Assembly (NCBI RefSeq): GCF_910578895.1 | Contig: NZ_CAJTSC010000020.1 | Span: forward strand, 32,335 to 47,225 | Direction of reading: 5' to 3' | Source of the DNA: an uncultured Bacteroides sp. | Lineage (GTDB): Bacteria > Bacteroidota > Bacteroidia > Bacteroidales > Bacteroidaceae | Length of the DNA stretch: 14,891 nucleotides | Part shown: positions 7,294 to 12,777 of the stretch, in pieces | Layout of the letters: every line of letters begins with the position of its first letter | Position numbering within the stretch: the first letter of the stretch is position 1 | The notes under the pieces: generated by a model | The model's database searches: none | The model's input: only the letters and a program-made list of their open reading frames with translations | What the model was told of the DNA's origin: nothing | Program-made: the position numbers and the translations under genes

Positions 7294-8109
7294 TTAATTA
7301 CGCTTGGGCTCTACTATAAACCACGGATTCAGCAAATCTTCTTTATTGTATCGCAACGGCTCTTCTTTTCCGGCTTGATACACTTCCATGCCGGCTGCAC
7401 GCGCAATGGCATGCCCTGCTGCCGTGTCCCACTCCATTGTCGGCGCAAAACGGGGATAGACATCCGCCTTGCCTTCCGCAACCAGGCATATTTTGATGGA
7501 ACTTCCGCTGGAAATCAATTCCACATCCGAATGGCGACATCTCATTTCCTCAATGTAATCTTCCGTCTCGGCAGACAGATGCGAACGGGATGCCACAATC
7601 ACAAACTTCTTGCGGTTATCCTTCACCGGCAGACGAACGGCCTTCGCCATCAATTCTTCCAAAGACGCCTCGCCGCGAACCATGACATCCGAAAGCTTAT
7701 AAGCCCCCAAAGACTCTTCGGCAAAATAGAGTTCTCTCTTTACAGGAAGATAGATAACCCCCATTACAGGAACGAAATTGCGCACCAATGCAATATTAAC
7801 GGTGAACTCGCCATTCCGTTTTATAAACTCTTTCGTACCATCCAAAGGGTCTACAATCCACAAAGTAGTCCATTTGCTACGTTCCGCATAGGGCAAATGC
7901 TTCCCCTCTTCGCTCAACAATGGATAAGGCGTATGTTGCAAATAGCCGGCAATGGCTGCATGCGCTTTTTTGTCGGCAATCGTCAAAGGAGAGTTGTCCG
8001 CCTTCTTCTCTATCTGAAAGTCCGATGCCGGATCGTTGTAAATAGAAAGGATATCTTTGCCTGCACAAAGTGCCGCATCAATCGCATCAAGCATATATTG
8101 TCGTTCCAT
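7294..8109 (-). CDS. cysQ: 3'(2'),5'-bisphosphate nucleotidase (CysQ)
   Basis: A 271-residue Mg2+-dependent, Li+-sensitive-type phosphatase of the inositol monophosphatase superfamily, hydrolysing PAP to AMP. Metal-binding motifs are SEEG (66-69), DPLDGTKEF (87-95), GSSIK (202-206) and WDTAAGHAI (227-235). PAP is the by-product of every sulfonation and inhibits sulfotransferases, so its place as first gene of the PAPS operon fits. I chose the ATG at 8109; an in-frame TTG at 8121 would add only four residues. The first TAnnTTTG promoter-like box lies 34-41 bp upstream of the ATG, inside a perfect inverted repeat. Family and role are firm, the exact start slightly less so. Confidence 0.94.
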   Translation of the reverse strand: MERQYMLDAIDAALCAGKDILSIYNDPASDFQIEKKADNSPLTIADKKAHAAIAGYLQHTPYPLLSEEGKHLPYAERSKWTTLWIVDPLDGTKEFIKRNGEFTVNIALVRNFVPVMGVIYLPVKRELYFAEESLGAYKLSDVMVRGEASLEELMAKAVRLPVKDNRKKFVIVASRSHLSAETEDYIEEMRCRHSDVELISSGSSIKICLVAEGKADVYPRFAPTMEWDTAAGHAIARAAGMEVYQAGKEEPLRYNKEDLLNPWFIVEPKRN

Positions 8110-8142
8110 ATTATATTCCAAATTCTAAAAATAAATAAGGTG

Positions 8143-8184
8143 CAAAGTTAAAAACTTTTCTACCGCCAAAAGTTTTTAACTTTG
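8143..8184. promoter_or_regulatory. Perfect 17-bp inverted repeat with promoter-like -7 boxes on both strands, upstream of cysQ
   Basis: CAAAGTTAAAAACTTTT (8143-8159) and AAAAGTTTTTAACTTTG (8168-8184) are exact reverse complements around the 8-nt spacer CTACCGCC. Each arm carries the Bacteroides -7 consensus TAnnTTTG as TAACTTTG: on the minus strand at 8143-8150, pointing at cysQ, and on the plus strand at 8177-8184. On the minus strand a TTTG lies at 8167-8170, 16 nt upstream of the -7 box, somewhat shorter than the usual spacing. A minus-strand start near 8136 would leave a leader of about 27 nt before the cysQ ATG. The element may be the operon promoter overlapped by an operator, or a symmetric divergent promoter. 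It is not a convincing terminator, as no U-tract follows. Confidence 0.6.
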
Positions 8185-8281
8185 TTTTATAACTTCTTTT
8201 AAACGAAAATAGAGAAAATTATAAGCACTTTTTCACAATCATTCGAAACCGGAGTTTCATAGTCATTTCCAACGGATTATG

Positions 8282-8310
8282 AAAAAGGCAGTAACTTCCC
8301 AGTTACCGCC
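8282..8310 (-). terminator. Intrinsic terminator of the SPOR lipoprotein unit
   Basis: On the minus strand GGCGGTAACT, a 4-nt loop and AGTTACTGCC (one mismatch) are followed by TTTTTC, a stem-loop with U-tract about 57 nt after the SPOR gene stop. It separates that unit from the cysQ promoter region. Confidence 0.8.
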
Positions 8311-8317
8311 CTATCTT

Positions 8318-8341
8318 GAAAGGAGGAAAATACCCCTTTCC
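8318..8341 (-). terminator. Second stem-loop before the SPOR terminator
   Basis: GAAAGGAGG and CCCCTTTC can pair around AAAATA with one mismatch. It lies between the SPOR stop and the stronger terminator. There is no clear U-tract, so it may protect the mRNA 3' end rather than terminate. Confidence 0.3.
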
Positions 8342-8366
8342 TATGAATTACCAAAAAGAATTCGAA

Positions 8367-8870
8367 TTACTTAATACGATACAGCAGCCAAGCACCCTGG
8401 AAGTCCTTACGGTTAGGGTATTTAGCCTTAAAAGCATCGCGAGCGTTGGCAGCAGAGCCTCTGTCTGCATACGTGCTTACGATTACACGATACATCGCAG
8501 CATCTGCATTAAATGCAATGACTGCATTGTAACCTTCCTTATCCAAGAAGTTCTTCAAGTTTTCCGCATTGGCTTTCACACCGAAGCTACCGCATACGAC
8601 ACTGTAATCCTTCAGTCCGTCAACGCCGGACACTACAGTCACTTTCTCCTGACGAATCGTACCCACGGGCGCGCTTTCTACCACCTTAGCTTCTACAGGA
8701 GCACTAACCACGGGAACCACCTCCTCTACCGGTGCGGCAGGCTGCGGTTCTGCCAATTCCTGTTGTTTAGCCTTTTCGTATGCTTTCTTGTAAGCGCTTT
8801 CACTTGATTTACAAGAAGAGAATGCCAGTACAATACATACTCCCATTCCTAACACTGCCAATTTTTTCAT
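8367..8870 (-). CDS. SPOR-domain lipoprotein
   Basis: A 167-residue lipoprotein. The signal peptide ends in the lipobox AFSSC with the lipidated cysteine at residue 20. A short charged helix (SAYKKAYEKAKQQELAEP) and a Pro/Val/Glu-rich linker (about 40-75) lead to a C-terminal SPOR domain (about 87-167; YSVVCGSFGVKANAENLKNF, YRVIVSTYADRGSAANARDAF). SPOR domains bind denuded glycan strands of peptidoglycan, often at division sites, so an envelope or septal role is likely. The ATG at 8870 follows the lipocalin-like lipoprotein stop by 49 bp, with no good promoter box in the gap, so the two are probably one transcript. An intrinsic terminator follows. Family call firm; cellular role by family only. 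Confidence 0.9.
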   Translation of the reverse strand: MKKLAVLGMGVCIVLAFSSCKSSESAYKKAYEKAKQQELAEPQPAAPVEEVVPVVSAPVEAKVVESAPVGTIRQEKVTVVSGVDGLKDYSVVCGSFGVKANAENLKNFLDKEGYNAVIAFNADAAMYRVIVSTYADRGSAANARDAFKAKYPNRKDFQGAWLLYRIK

Positions 8871-8919
8871 CTTTTCTTTTTATTTTTTGTTAGTAACTAT
8901 GTCTATTCTCAAATAATGC

Positions 8920-9378
8920 TCAATATTTACGAAAAACATATTTCGTTCCATTATGGTTCAATCGCATCTTCTTGTTCGTCAGTTCTTCCACCTTAAACGT
9001 TCTCTCGCCGGAAGCTCCCCAGCCAAAGAATTTCTTATAACTTGCCGAATTCACCAACCCTTCATGCGCGGACTCATTTCCGGAACTATTATCCGGCCAC
9101 AAAGTTATGGAAATTTCATCATCTTTCAACTTATAATAACCATAAAAACCTTCATATCTCCCACTTTCATTCATACAATATGCCAGAAAACTGCCTTTCT
9201 GAAAGCCATAGAAGATGCTGTCTACTTTCTGCACCTTGCCATCGGGATACTGATATTCGCGTAATTGCCATTTTCCCACCCAGTCGGAACCGCCGTCATT
9301 CATACAAGACGTCCATCCCAGTGCCACGCACATCAAAAGCAGCAGCATTATCCCGTTCAGTATTTTTTTCATATACAT
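8920..9378 (-). CDS. Small lipocalin-like lipoprotein of unknown function
   Basis: A 152-residue lipoprotein. The signal segment MKKILNGIMLLLLMCVALGW precedes the lipobox WTSC. The mature part opens with DWVGKWQLREYQYPDG and continues as alternating short strands ending in MRLNHNGTKYVFRKY, which resembles Bacteroidetes lipocalin-like/DUF domains (DUF4847- or DUF5004-like; I cannot decide). No catalytic residues are seen. I took the ATG at 9378; ATG at 9372 (MKKIL) is equally possible. A TTG at 9399 is unlikely because it falls inside the presumed -7 promoter box. It appears to be the first gene of a two-gene unit with the SPOR lipoprotein. Lipid attachment is confident, function unknown. Confidence 0.85.
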   Translation of the reverse strand: MYMKKILNGIMLLLLMCVALGWTSCMNDGGSDWVGKWQLREYQYPDGKVQKVDSIFYGFQKGSFLAYCMNESGRYEGFYGYYKLKDDEISITLWPDNSSGNESAHEGLVNSASYKKFFGWGASGERTFKVEELTNKKMRLNHNGTKYVFRKY

Positions 9379-9396
9379 CTTTTTAATTTTTGAAGA

Positions 9397-9404
9397 CAAA
9401 AGTA
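9397..9404 (-). promoter_or_regulatory. Bacteroides-type -7 box for the lipoprotein unit
   Basis: TACTTTTG on the minus strand fits TAnnTTTG and lies about 19 nt before the ATG at 9378, giving a very short leader. No clear -33 TTG is found at the usual distance, so it is a candidate only. Confidence 0.45.
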
Positions 9405-9530
9405 CTCCGAACCGCTTATCTTATACCCACCGATGCCGTTAAATATAATTAAAACACCTGTTTTACCGTTTCCTGCCATACATATTTGTAAAAAACAAGA
9501 ATCGGTGAACAATCATTCGAAATAAATTGT

Positions 9531-9538
9531 TAGTTTTG
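9531..9538 (+). promoter_or_regulatory. Candidate -7 box for the ytxH-holin operon
   Basis: TAGTTTTG on the plus strand fits TAnnTTTG. No TTTG is found about 20 nt upstream. A start some 7 nt downstream (near 9545) would coincide with the left end of the MITE-like element, placing that element in the 5' leader of the operon. The gap 9379-9698 holds the two promoter candidates and this element; no gene is seen in it. Confidence 0.45.
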
Positions 9539-9543
9539 TCAGA

Positions 9544-9668
9544 TTAGAGCCTGTTCAAAGTTTGCCCGGCATTTTTCGAGTGTTCTTTCCAAGGATATTT
9601 TTCCACTCGGAAAAAACCCGTAAAGGCTGAATAAAATATTTCAGAAGAGAACTTAAAACAGGCTCTTA
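9544..9668. mobile_element. MITE-like palindromic element (about 125 bp)
   Basis: The ends are inverted repeats: TTAGAGCCTGTTCAAAGTT (9544-9562) against the reverse complement of 9650-9668, TAAGAGCCTGTTTTAAGTT, 16 of 19 matching with an unbroken AGAGCCTGTT core. Inside, CGGCATTTTTCGAGTG (9568-9583) is nearly complementary to CACTCGGAAAAAACCCG (9604-9620), so the whole element can fold into a long hairpin. It has no coding capacity. Small non-coding elements with terminal inverted repeats are usually mobilised by a transposase elsewhere; I recall GAGCCTGTT-ended repeats as common in Bacteroides, but cannot name the parent element. A target duplication is not clear. Confidence 0.65.
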
Positions 9669-9698
9669 GAGTTAATAACAAAAAAAAGAAACATTATT

Positions 9699-9908
9699 AT
9701 GAAAGGATTAAATGTATTAGCAGCTTTTTTAGGTGGTGCGGCAGTAGGTGCGGCCATCGGTATTTTATTTGCACCGGACAAAGGTGAGGATACGCGTCGC
9801 AAAATTGCGGAAATTCTTCGCAAAAAAGGCATCCGCCTGAGCCGTAGCGAAATGGAAAACCTTGTAGATGAAATCGCCGCAGAAATCAAAGGCGAAACAA
9901 ACGAATAA
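9699..9908 (+). CDS. YtxH-domain small membrane protein
   Basis: A 69-residue protein with one glycine/alanine-rich N-terminal membrane segment (LNVLAAFLGGAAVGAAIGIL, residues 4-23), followed by FAPDKGEDTRRKIAE, the signature of the YtxH family, and a charged amphipathic helix to the C-terminus. YtxH proteins are small envelope proteins linked to general stress in Bacillus; their mechanism is not known. It is the first gene of a three-gene plus-strand unit, with the next start 29 bp after its stop. Upstream there is an A-rich stretch but no clear Shine-Dalgarno, as usual in Bacteroides. Confidence 0.85.
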   Translation: MKGLNVLAAFLGGAAVGAAIGILFAPDKGEDTRRKIAEILRKKGIRLSRSEMENLVDEIAAEIKGETNE

Positions 9909-9937
9909 TTCAAACCTCATTTCAAAACAAAGCCGCC

Positions 9938-10300
9938 ATGTTTGTAAACGATAACAGCATTGAGAATATCCAGCAGTTATTTTCCGATTTCAAAAAATAC
10001 CTGGAACTGCAAAAAAAATATACCAAACTGGAAGTTGCGGAAAAGCTGACCATACTGCTTTCCACGCTCATACTTGTATTGCTAACCGTCATTCTCAGCA
10101 TAGTGGCTTTGTTCTATCTGTCGTTTACCTTAGCCTATGTACTGGCGCCCATAGTAGGCGGATTAATGGTAGGTTTCGCCATAATAAGCTGTTTCCACAT
10201 CTTATTACTCGCACTAATCGTTGTATTCCGCAAGAAGATGATCGTCAATCCGATGACCAAATTCATTGCAGGATTATTCATAGATAACAATCAGGACTAA
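9938..10300 (+). CDS. YqjE/phage holin III-like two-TM membrane protein
   Basis: A 120-residue protein with an N-terminal cytosolic helix (residues 8-38, many Lys/Glu), two long hydrophobic segments (about 40-68 and 72-98), and a short cationic tail. This is the layout of the family annotated as phage holin superfamily III (Phage_holin_3_6), which includes E. coli YqjE. Despite the name, no lysis gene or phage gene is nearby, so a chromosomal envelope role is much more likely. It sits between a YtxH protein and a short cationic protein; the next start is 6 bp after its stop. Family call moderate, function unknown. Confidence 0.8.
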   Translation: MFVNDNSIENIQQLFSDFKKYLELQKKYTKLEVAEKLTILLSTLILVLLTVILSIVALFYLSFTLAYVLAPIVGGLMVGFAIISCFHILLLALIVVFRKKMIVNPMTKFIAGLFIDNNQD

Positions 10301-10306
10301 AATATC

Positions 10307-10567
10307 ATGAATATGAATAATACCGCCCCGACCAAGATTCTCACATTGGAAGACCTTCAGCAGCAAAAGGCCGAAGTATTAAAAGAGCTACGTGCCCAAA
10401 AGCAAGTCATAATTGATACTACGCGAAACCTGTTTGCCCCGGCTGCTCCTGCAGCCAACAAAGGTTCAGCCGTCATGCGCCTATTTAATAACGGTATGGC
10501 TGTATTCGACGGAGCCATGCTTGGAATAAAACTGATAAAAAAAATCAGAAAAATATTCAAACGCTGA
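10307..10567 (+). CDS. Short cationic protein of the ytxH-yqjE-like operon
   Basis: An 86-residue protein I do not recognise by name. It has a polar helical N-terminus (LTLEDLQQQKAEVLKELRAQ, residues 13-32), a linker rich in Ala/Pro, an amphipathic stretch (NNGMAVFDGAMLGIKL) and a strongly basic end (IKKIRKIFKR). The ATG at 10307 lies 6 bp after the upstream stop; a second ATG two codons later is possible. A perfect terminator begins 20 bp after its stop, so it closes the operon. By size and place it could be the counterpart of E. coli YqjK, but I see no sequence proof. Confidence 0.8.
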   Translation: MNMNNTAPTKILTLEDLQQQKAEVLKELRAQKQVIIDTTRNLFAPAAPAANKGSAVMRLFNNGMAVFDGAMLGIKLIKKIRKIFKR

Positions 10568-10587
10568 GAACAAACCAATCAACAAAA

Positions 10588-10637
10588 GAAAATACTCCCG
10601 GCTGGCTATGTGAAACATGCTTGCCGGGAGTATTTTC
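10588..10637. terminator. Bidirectional intrinsic terminator between convergent units
   Basis: GAAAATACTCCCGGC (10588-10602) and GCCGGGAGTATTTTC (10623-10637) are a perfect 15-bp inverted repeat; the 20-nt loop can form a further small stem (ATGT/ACAT). Both sides end in U-rich runs. It lies 20 bp after the plus-strand trio and 17 bp after the minus-strand micro-protein gene, so it can stop both. Confidence 0.93.
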
Positions 10638-10654
10638 ATTATCGGACCACCCCT

Positions 10655-10756
10655 TTATACAGCCATCACTCGTCCGCCTATCACCCCTGCAATAGCACTT
10701 GCCACTGCGATAATCACTTTCAGGATTTTATCCCAAACCGATACTTTGATACTCAT
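10655..10756 (-). CDS. Smalltalk-type micro-protein (33 aa) downstream of the HU-like gene
   Basis: A short reading frame, ATG at 10756 to TAA at 10655, coding for MSIKVSVWDKILKVIIAVAS and then a Gly/Ala/Ile-rich end (IAGVIGGRVMAV). Trp followed by a Lys-rich turn and then one hydrophobic helix is what I know from the Bacteroidetes smalltalk protein family, about 30-35 residues long and typically coded next to HU-like DNA-binding proteins. Here it starts 53 bp after the HU-like gene stop and ends just before a perfect terminator, which supports a real gene. An ATG at 10765 would add three residues. It probably inserts in or lies on the membrane; function unknown. Confidence 0.75.
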   Translation of the reverse strand: MSIKVSVWDKILKVIIAVASAIAGVIGGRVMAV

Positions 10757-10809
10757 AATTCTCATTTTTCAATCATTAAACACCAATAACTTATCACTCT
10801 TCACATGGT

Positions 10810-11298
10810 TTATCCCAACGGATTTTCTTCCTCTTTCCCATCCGATCCACCACCGCCGTTGCCGGAAGAATCATCGTCCGTAATCACACCTCTCCACTTT
10901 TCAAACTCTACTCCCTGCAGCAAGGCACGAGTAGTGCCGATTGCAGCCGGACGCGTGTATTCCGGAGTAAATTGGCAACGCAACGCCGTCACCTGACTTG
11001 GATTTACATCCTCCGCCCTCTCTGCTCCCTTACCGCGTGTGCGGGCTTTCATCGTAAACGTTCCCAAACCGTTCAAACGCACCGTACGGCTATTCAGCAG
11101 ATGCATCCGCATGGCAGACATCAAGTTACGGATTACGTTCTGCACATCACCCGGTGTCAATGAAGACTTCTCGGCAATGCTCTCTGCCAGCGATTGCGTA
11201 TCTACCGTTTTTCCCACTTTCTTCAAACTCAGATGCCATGTCCTGACACCCTCTTTCGTCGCCAACTGCGACTGTCTTGCATAATAAAATAGAGGCAT
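10810..11298 (-). CDS. HU-family (HU-HIG type) DNA-binding protein
   Basis: A 162-residue protein with the Bacteroidetes HU-like layout: an N-terminal extension (YYARQSQLATKEGVRTWHLS), then the IHF/HU fold (about residues 33-120: SLAESIAEKSSLTPGDVQNV, VRLNGLGTFTMKARTRGKG) and an acidic, Gly/Ser-rich tail (ITDDDSSGNGGGGSDGKEEE). It is expected to bind DNA without strong sequence preference; the acidic tail may temper binding. Start: ATG at 11298 with AAAGGAGA, a strong ribosome binding site, 6 nt upstream. It is followed by the smalltalk-like micro-protein. Its promoter region carries a 12-bp palindrome near the predicted start site, so autoregulation is possible. Such genes are often found near capsule loci and mobile regions in Bacteroides. 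Confidence 0.9.
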   Translation of the reverse strand: MPLFYYARQSQLATKEGVRTWHLSLKKVGKTVDTQSLAESIAEKSSLTPGDVQNVIRNLMSAMRMHLLNSRTVRLNGLGTFTMKARTRGKGAERAEDVNPSQVTALRCQFTPEYTRPAAIGTTRALLQGVEFEKWRGVITDDDSSGNGGGGSDGKEEENPLG

Positions 11299-11348
11299 AT
11301 TATCTCTCCTTTACATTTTTAAATCAAACATCATTTTAACTCTTGTTC

Positions 11349-11360
11349 CGTTGATCAACG
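11349..11360. promoter_or_regulatory. 12-bp perfect palindrome at the HU-like gene transcription start
   Basis: CGTTGATCAACG reads the same on both strands. It lies just downstream of the candidate -7 box (11364-11371), about where transcription should begin. This position suits an operator, but no regulator is known from the sequence. Confidence 0.4.
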
Positions 11361-11363
11361 ATG

Positions 11364-11395
11364 CAAAGGTGATAATATATACGGGTATAAACAAA
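11364..11395 (-). promoter_or_regulatory. Candidate promoter of the HU-like gene
   Basis: On the minus strand a TTTG (11392-11395) is followed after exactly 20 nt by CACCTTTG (11364-11371). The spacing and TTTG end fit the Bacteroides promoter, but the TA of TAnnTTTG is replaced by CA, which suggests a weaker or activator-dependent promoter. The leader to the ATG would be about 59 nt. Confidence 0.5.
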
Positions 11396-11423
11396 GAAAA
11401 CAGCCCCGTCGGAGCTGTTTTCT
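11395..11423 (-). terminator. Intrinsic terminator of the OmpA-family gene
   Basis: AGAAAACAGCCCC (11395-11407) and GGAGCTGTTTTCT (11411-11423) pair around a 3-nt loop with one mismatch. On the minus strand the stem ends in a U-rich run (GTTTTCTTTGTTT). It lies about 50 nt past the OmpA stop and abuts the -33 box of the HU-like gene. Confidence 0.85.
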
Positions 11424-11474
11424 GAGAATAATTTATAAAACGCTGACTATTTGTCAATTATGAGCACAATCGGA

Positions 11475-12608
11475 TTAGTCTTCATTGATTGTACAGATGC
11501 TGACACGGTTCCAGTCTGCTTCTTCAAACATGTTACCTACACCCTGGCCTTCTGCAGTGATGCGGTTTGCAGCAATCTTATATCTGTTAGTCAACATATT
11601 CTTTACAGATTCTGCACGTTGTTTGGCAATACGGGCATTCACATCAGCGTTTCCTTCCGGAGAAGCATATCCCTTGATAGATACGGTCGCGTTTTTATGG
11701 TTCTTCATATAAGTAGCGATACGCTCTACGTTAGGAGTCTGAGAAGCCTCAACAGCAGTACCACCTTGACGGAATGTTACAACAGATTCCAATGTTTTCT
11801 TATTGTTGGTAACTGTTTCCGTGATTACTTTCGGAGCTTGGTTCTTGCAATCATTCAGCGCTTTCTCCAAATCGGCATTCTTCTGGTTGGCATTCTTCAA
11901 CGCAGCAGCATTATCGTTGGCTTCACGACGCAAATCATTAATCTGATTATTCAGAGCATCAATTTCCGATTGGTTATACGGCTTTACAAAAGTAAAGTGA
12001 CGGCTACCATTGCTGCAGCTGAAATGGTATTTCAATCCGGCAGTAAATTCCCATGCGGCACGATTGGCATCGAAACATACGTTATCACTTCCGGCTGCAT
12101 TCATGTCATATACCAAAGCAGGTTTGAAAGCCAATGTCCATGCTTTTTCCTCACCCAGGTTGAAGTTGAAATTAAGACCCAATTTGCTTGACATGCTGTT
12201 CAGGTCGCCTTCACCGTTTACAGCATAGTGCAACCAACCGATACCGGCAACAGTTTCTACTTCAAACAGTCTCGGAGCGCCGGTATAACCGCCAAACAGG
12301 TTATTCAGGTTCAATCTACCCAACAGGCTCAAATTAGTATTGTCAAATGCCGTTCTGCTCGCAGTAGTGTTGATACTTGTCATCGCTTCCAAGCCCAAAC
12401 CCAATACCGGAGTAATTTGTTTGTCCAAATCAACTCCCAAAACAGCTCTCATGTTCTTGAAGAATGCGCTATGAGTAAGAGGAGTAGTTCCACCTACATT
12501 AACACCTACTGACCAATTGTCGGAAAACTTATTTCCTACCACAGCGTCCTGAGCATTAGTGGCCATAGCAGCCATACACAATGCAATGCTTACAATAACT
12601 TTTTTCAT
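11475..12608 (-). CDS. OmpA-family outer membrane protein
   Basis: A 377-residue major-porin-type protein. Signal peptide at 1-19 (cleavage after TNA before QDAV). The N-terminal part (about 28-200) shows alternating amphipathic strands of an eight-stranded type beta barrel ending at AWEFTAGLKYHFSCSN. A coiled-coil linker (212-254, INDLRREANDNAAALKNANQ) leads to a C-terminal OmpA domain (about 272-377) with GYASPEGNADVNARIAKQRA (313-332) and the typical WNRVSI end; N324 and R331 match the peptidoglycan-binding positions. It would tether the outer membrane to the cell wall. It has a consensus promoter with a short leader and its own terminator, so it is a single-gene, probably highly expressed unit. 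ATG at 12608. Confidence 0.93.
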   Translation of the reverse strand: MKKVIVSIALCMAAMATNAQDAVVGNKFSDNWSVGVNVGGTTPLTHSAFFKNMRAVLGVDLDKQITPVLGLGLEAMTSINTTASRTAFDNTNLSLLGRLNLNNLFGGYTGAPRLFEVETVAGIGWLHYAVNGEGDLNSMSSKLGLNFNFNLGEEKAWTLAFKPALVYDMNAAGSDNVCFDANRAAWEFTAGLKYHFSCSNGSRHFTFVKPYNQSEIDALNNQINDLRREANDNAAALKNANQKNADLEKALNDCKNQAPKVITETVTNNKKTLESVVTFRQGGTAVEASQTPNVERIATYMKNHKNATVSIKGYASPEGNADVNARIAKQRAESVKNMLTNRYKIAANRITAEGQGVGNMFEEADWNRVSICTINED

Positions 12609-12635
12609 GTCTTTTTACTTTAAAATTTCGGGGCG

Positions 12636-12667
12636 CAAAGGTAAAAATAAAATAATATAACAACCAA
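12636..12667 (-). promoter_or_regulatory. Consensus Bacteroides promoter of the OmpA-family gene
   Basis: TACCTTTG (12636-12643, minus strand) fits TAnnTTTG exactly. Two TTG words lie upstream, at 12665-12667 (21-nt spacing) and 12661-12663 (17-nt spacing). The leader to the ATG at 12608 would be about 20 nt. The spacer is almost pure A/T, as in strong promoters. Confidence 0.7.
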
Positions 12668-12708
12668 TATTTATAATCAAAATTTAACAGAAAGGCTAAA
12701 AATTCCTA

Positions 12709-12746
12709 CAAACAGGACAAAAGACATTCCATTCCCGTCCTATTTG
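12709..12746 (-). terminator. Weak stem-loop after the nuclease remnant
   Basis: CAAACAGGAC (12709-12718) and GTCCTATTTG (12737-12746) pair with one mismatch around an 18-nt spacer, about 30 nt after the remnant's stop. No good U-tract follows, so it is a doubtful terminator. Confidence 0.3.
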
Positions 12747-12777
12747 CAAAGTCTGTTTACATTTTATCCGCACTATT

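Noticed and set aside
8110..8121. TTG start for cysQ four codons upstream
   Set aside because: No ribosome binding site favours it and an ATG follows directly before the conserved region.
6051..8151. Two long plus-strand frames opposite the permease and cysQ
   Set aside because: Both lie antisense to genes with clear motifs and the second runs across their junction; no family features.
8359..8368. AATTCGAATT palindrome at the end of the SPOR gene
   Set aside because: Ten bases of AT-rich palindrome over a stop codon are easily due to chance.
9653..9913. Minus-strand frame of 86 codons opposite ytxH
   Set aside because: It covers the repeat end and the YtxH gene, and has no start region or family pattern.
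9938..10300. Prophage lysis gene, suggested by the holin-like family name
   Set aside because: No endolysin, structural or integrase gene is near; the operon context is of small envelope proteins.
11451..12191. Plus-strand frame with hydrophobic stretches opposite the OmpA gene
   Set aside because: The hydrophobicity is a mirror of the beta-strand codons; the minus strand has signal peptide, barrel and OmpA domain.
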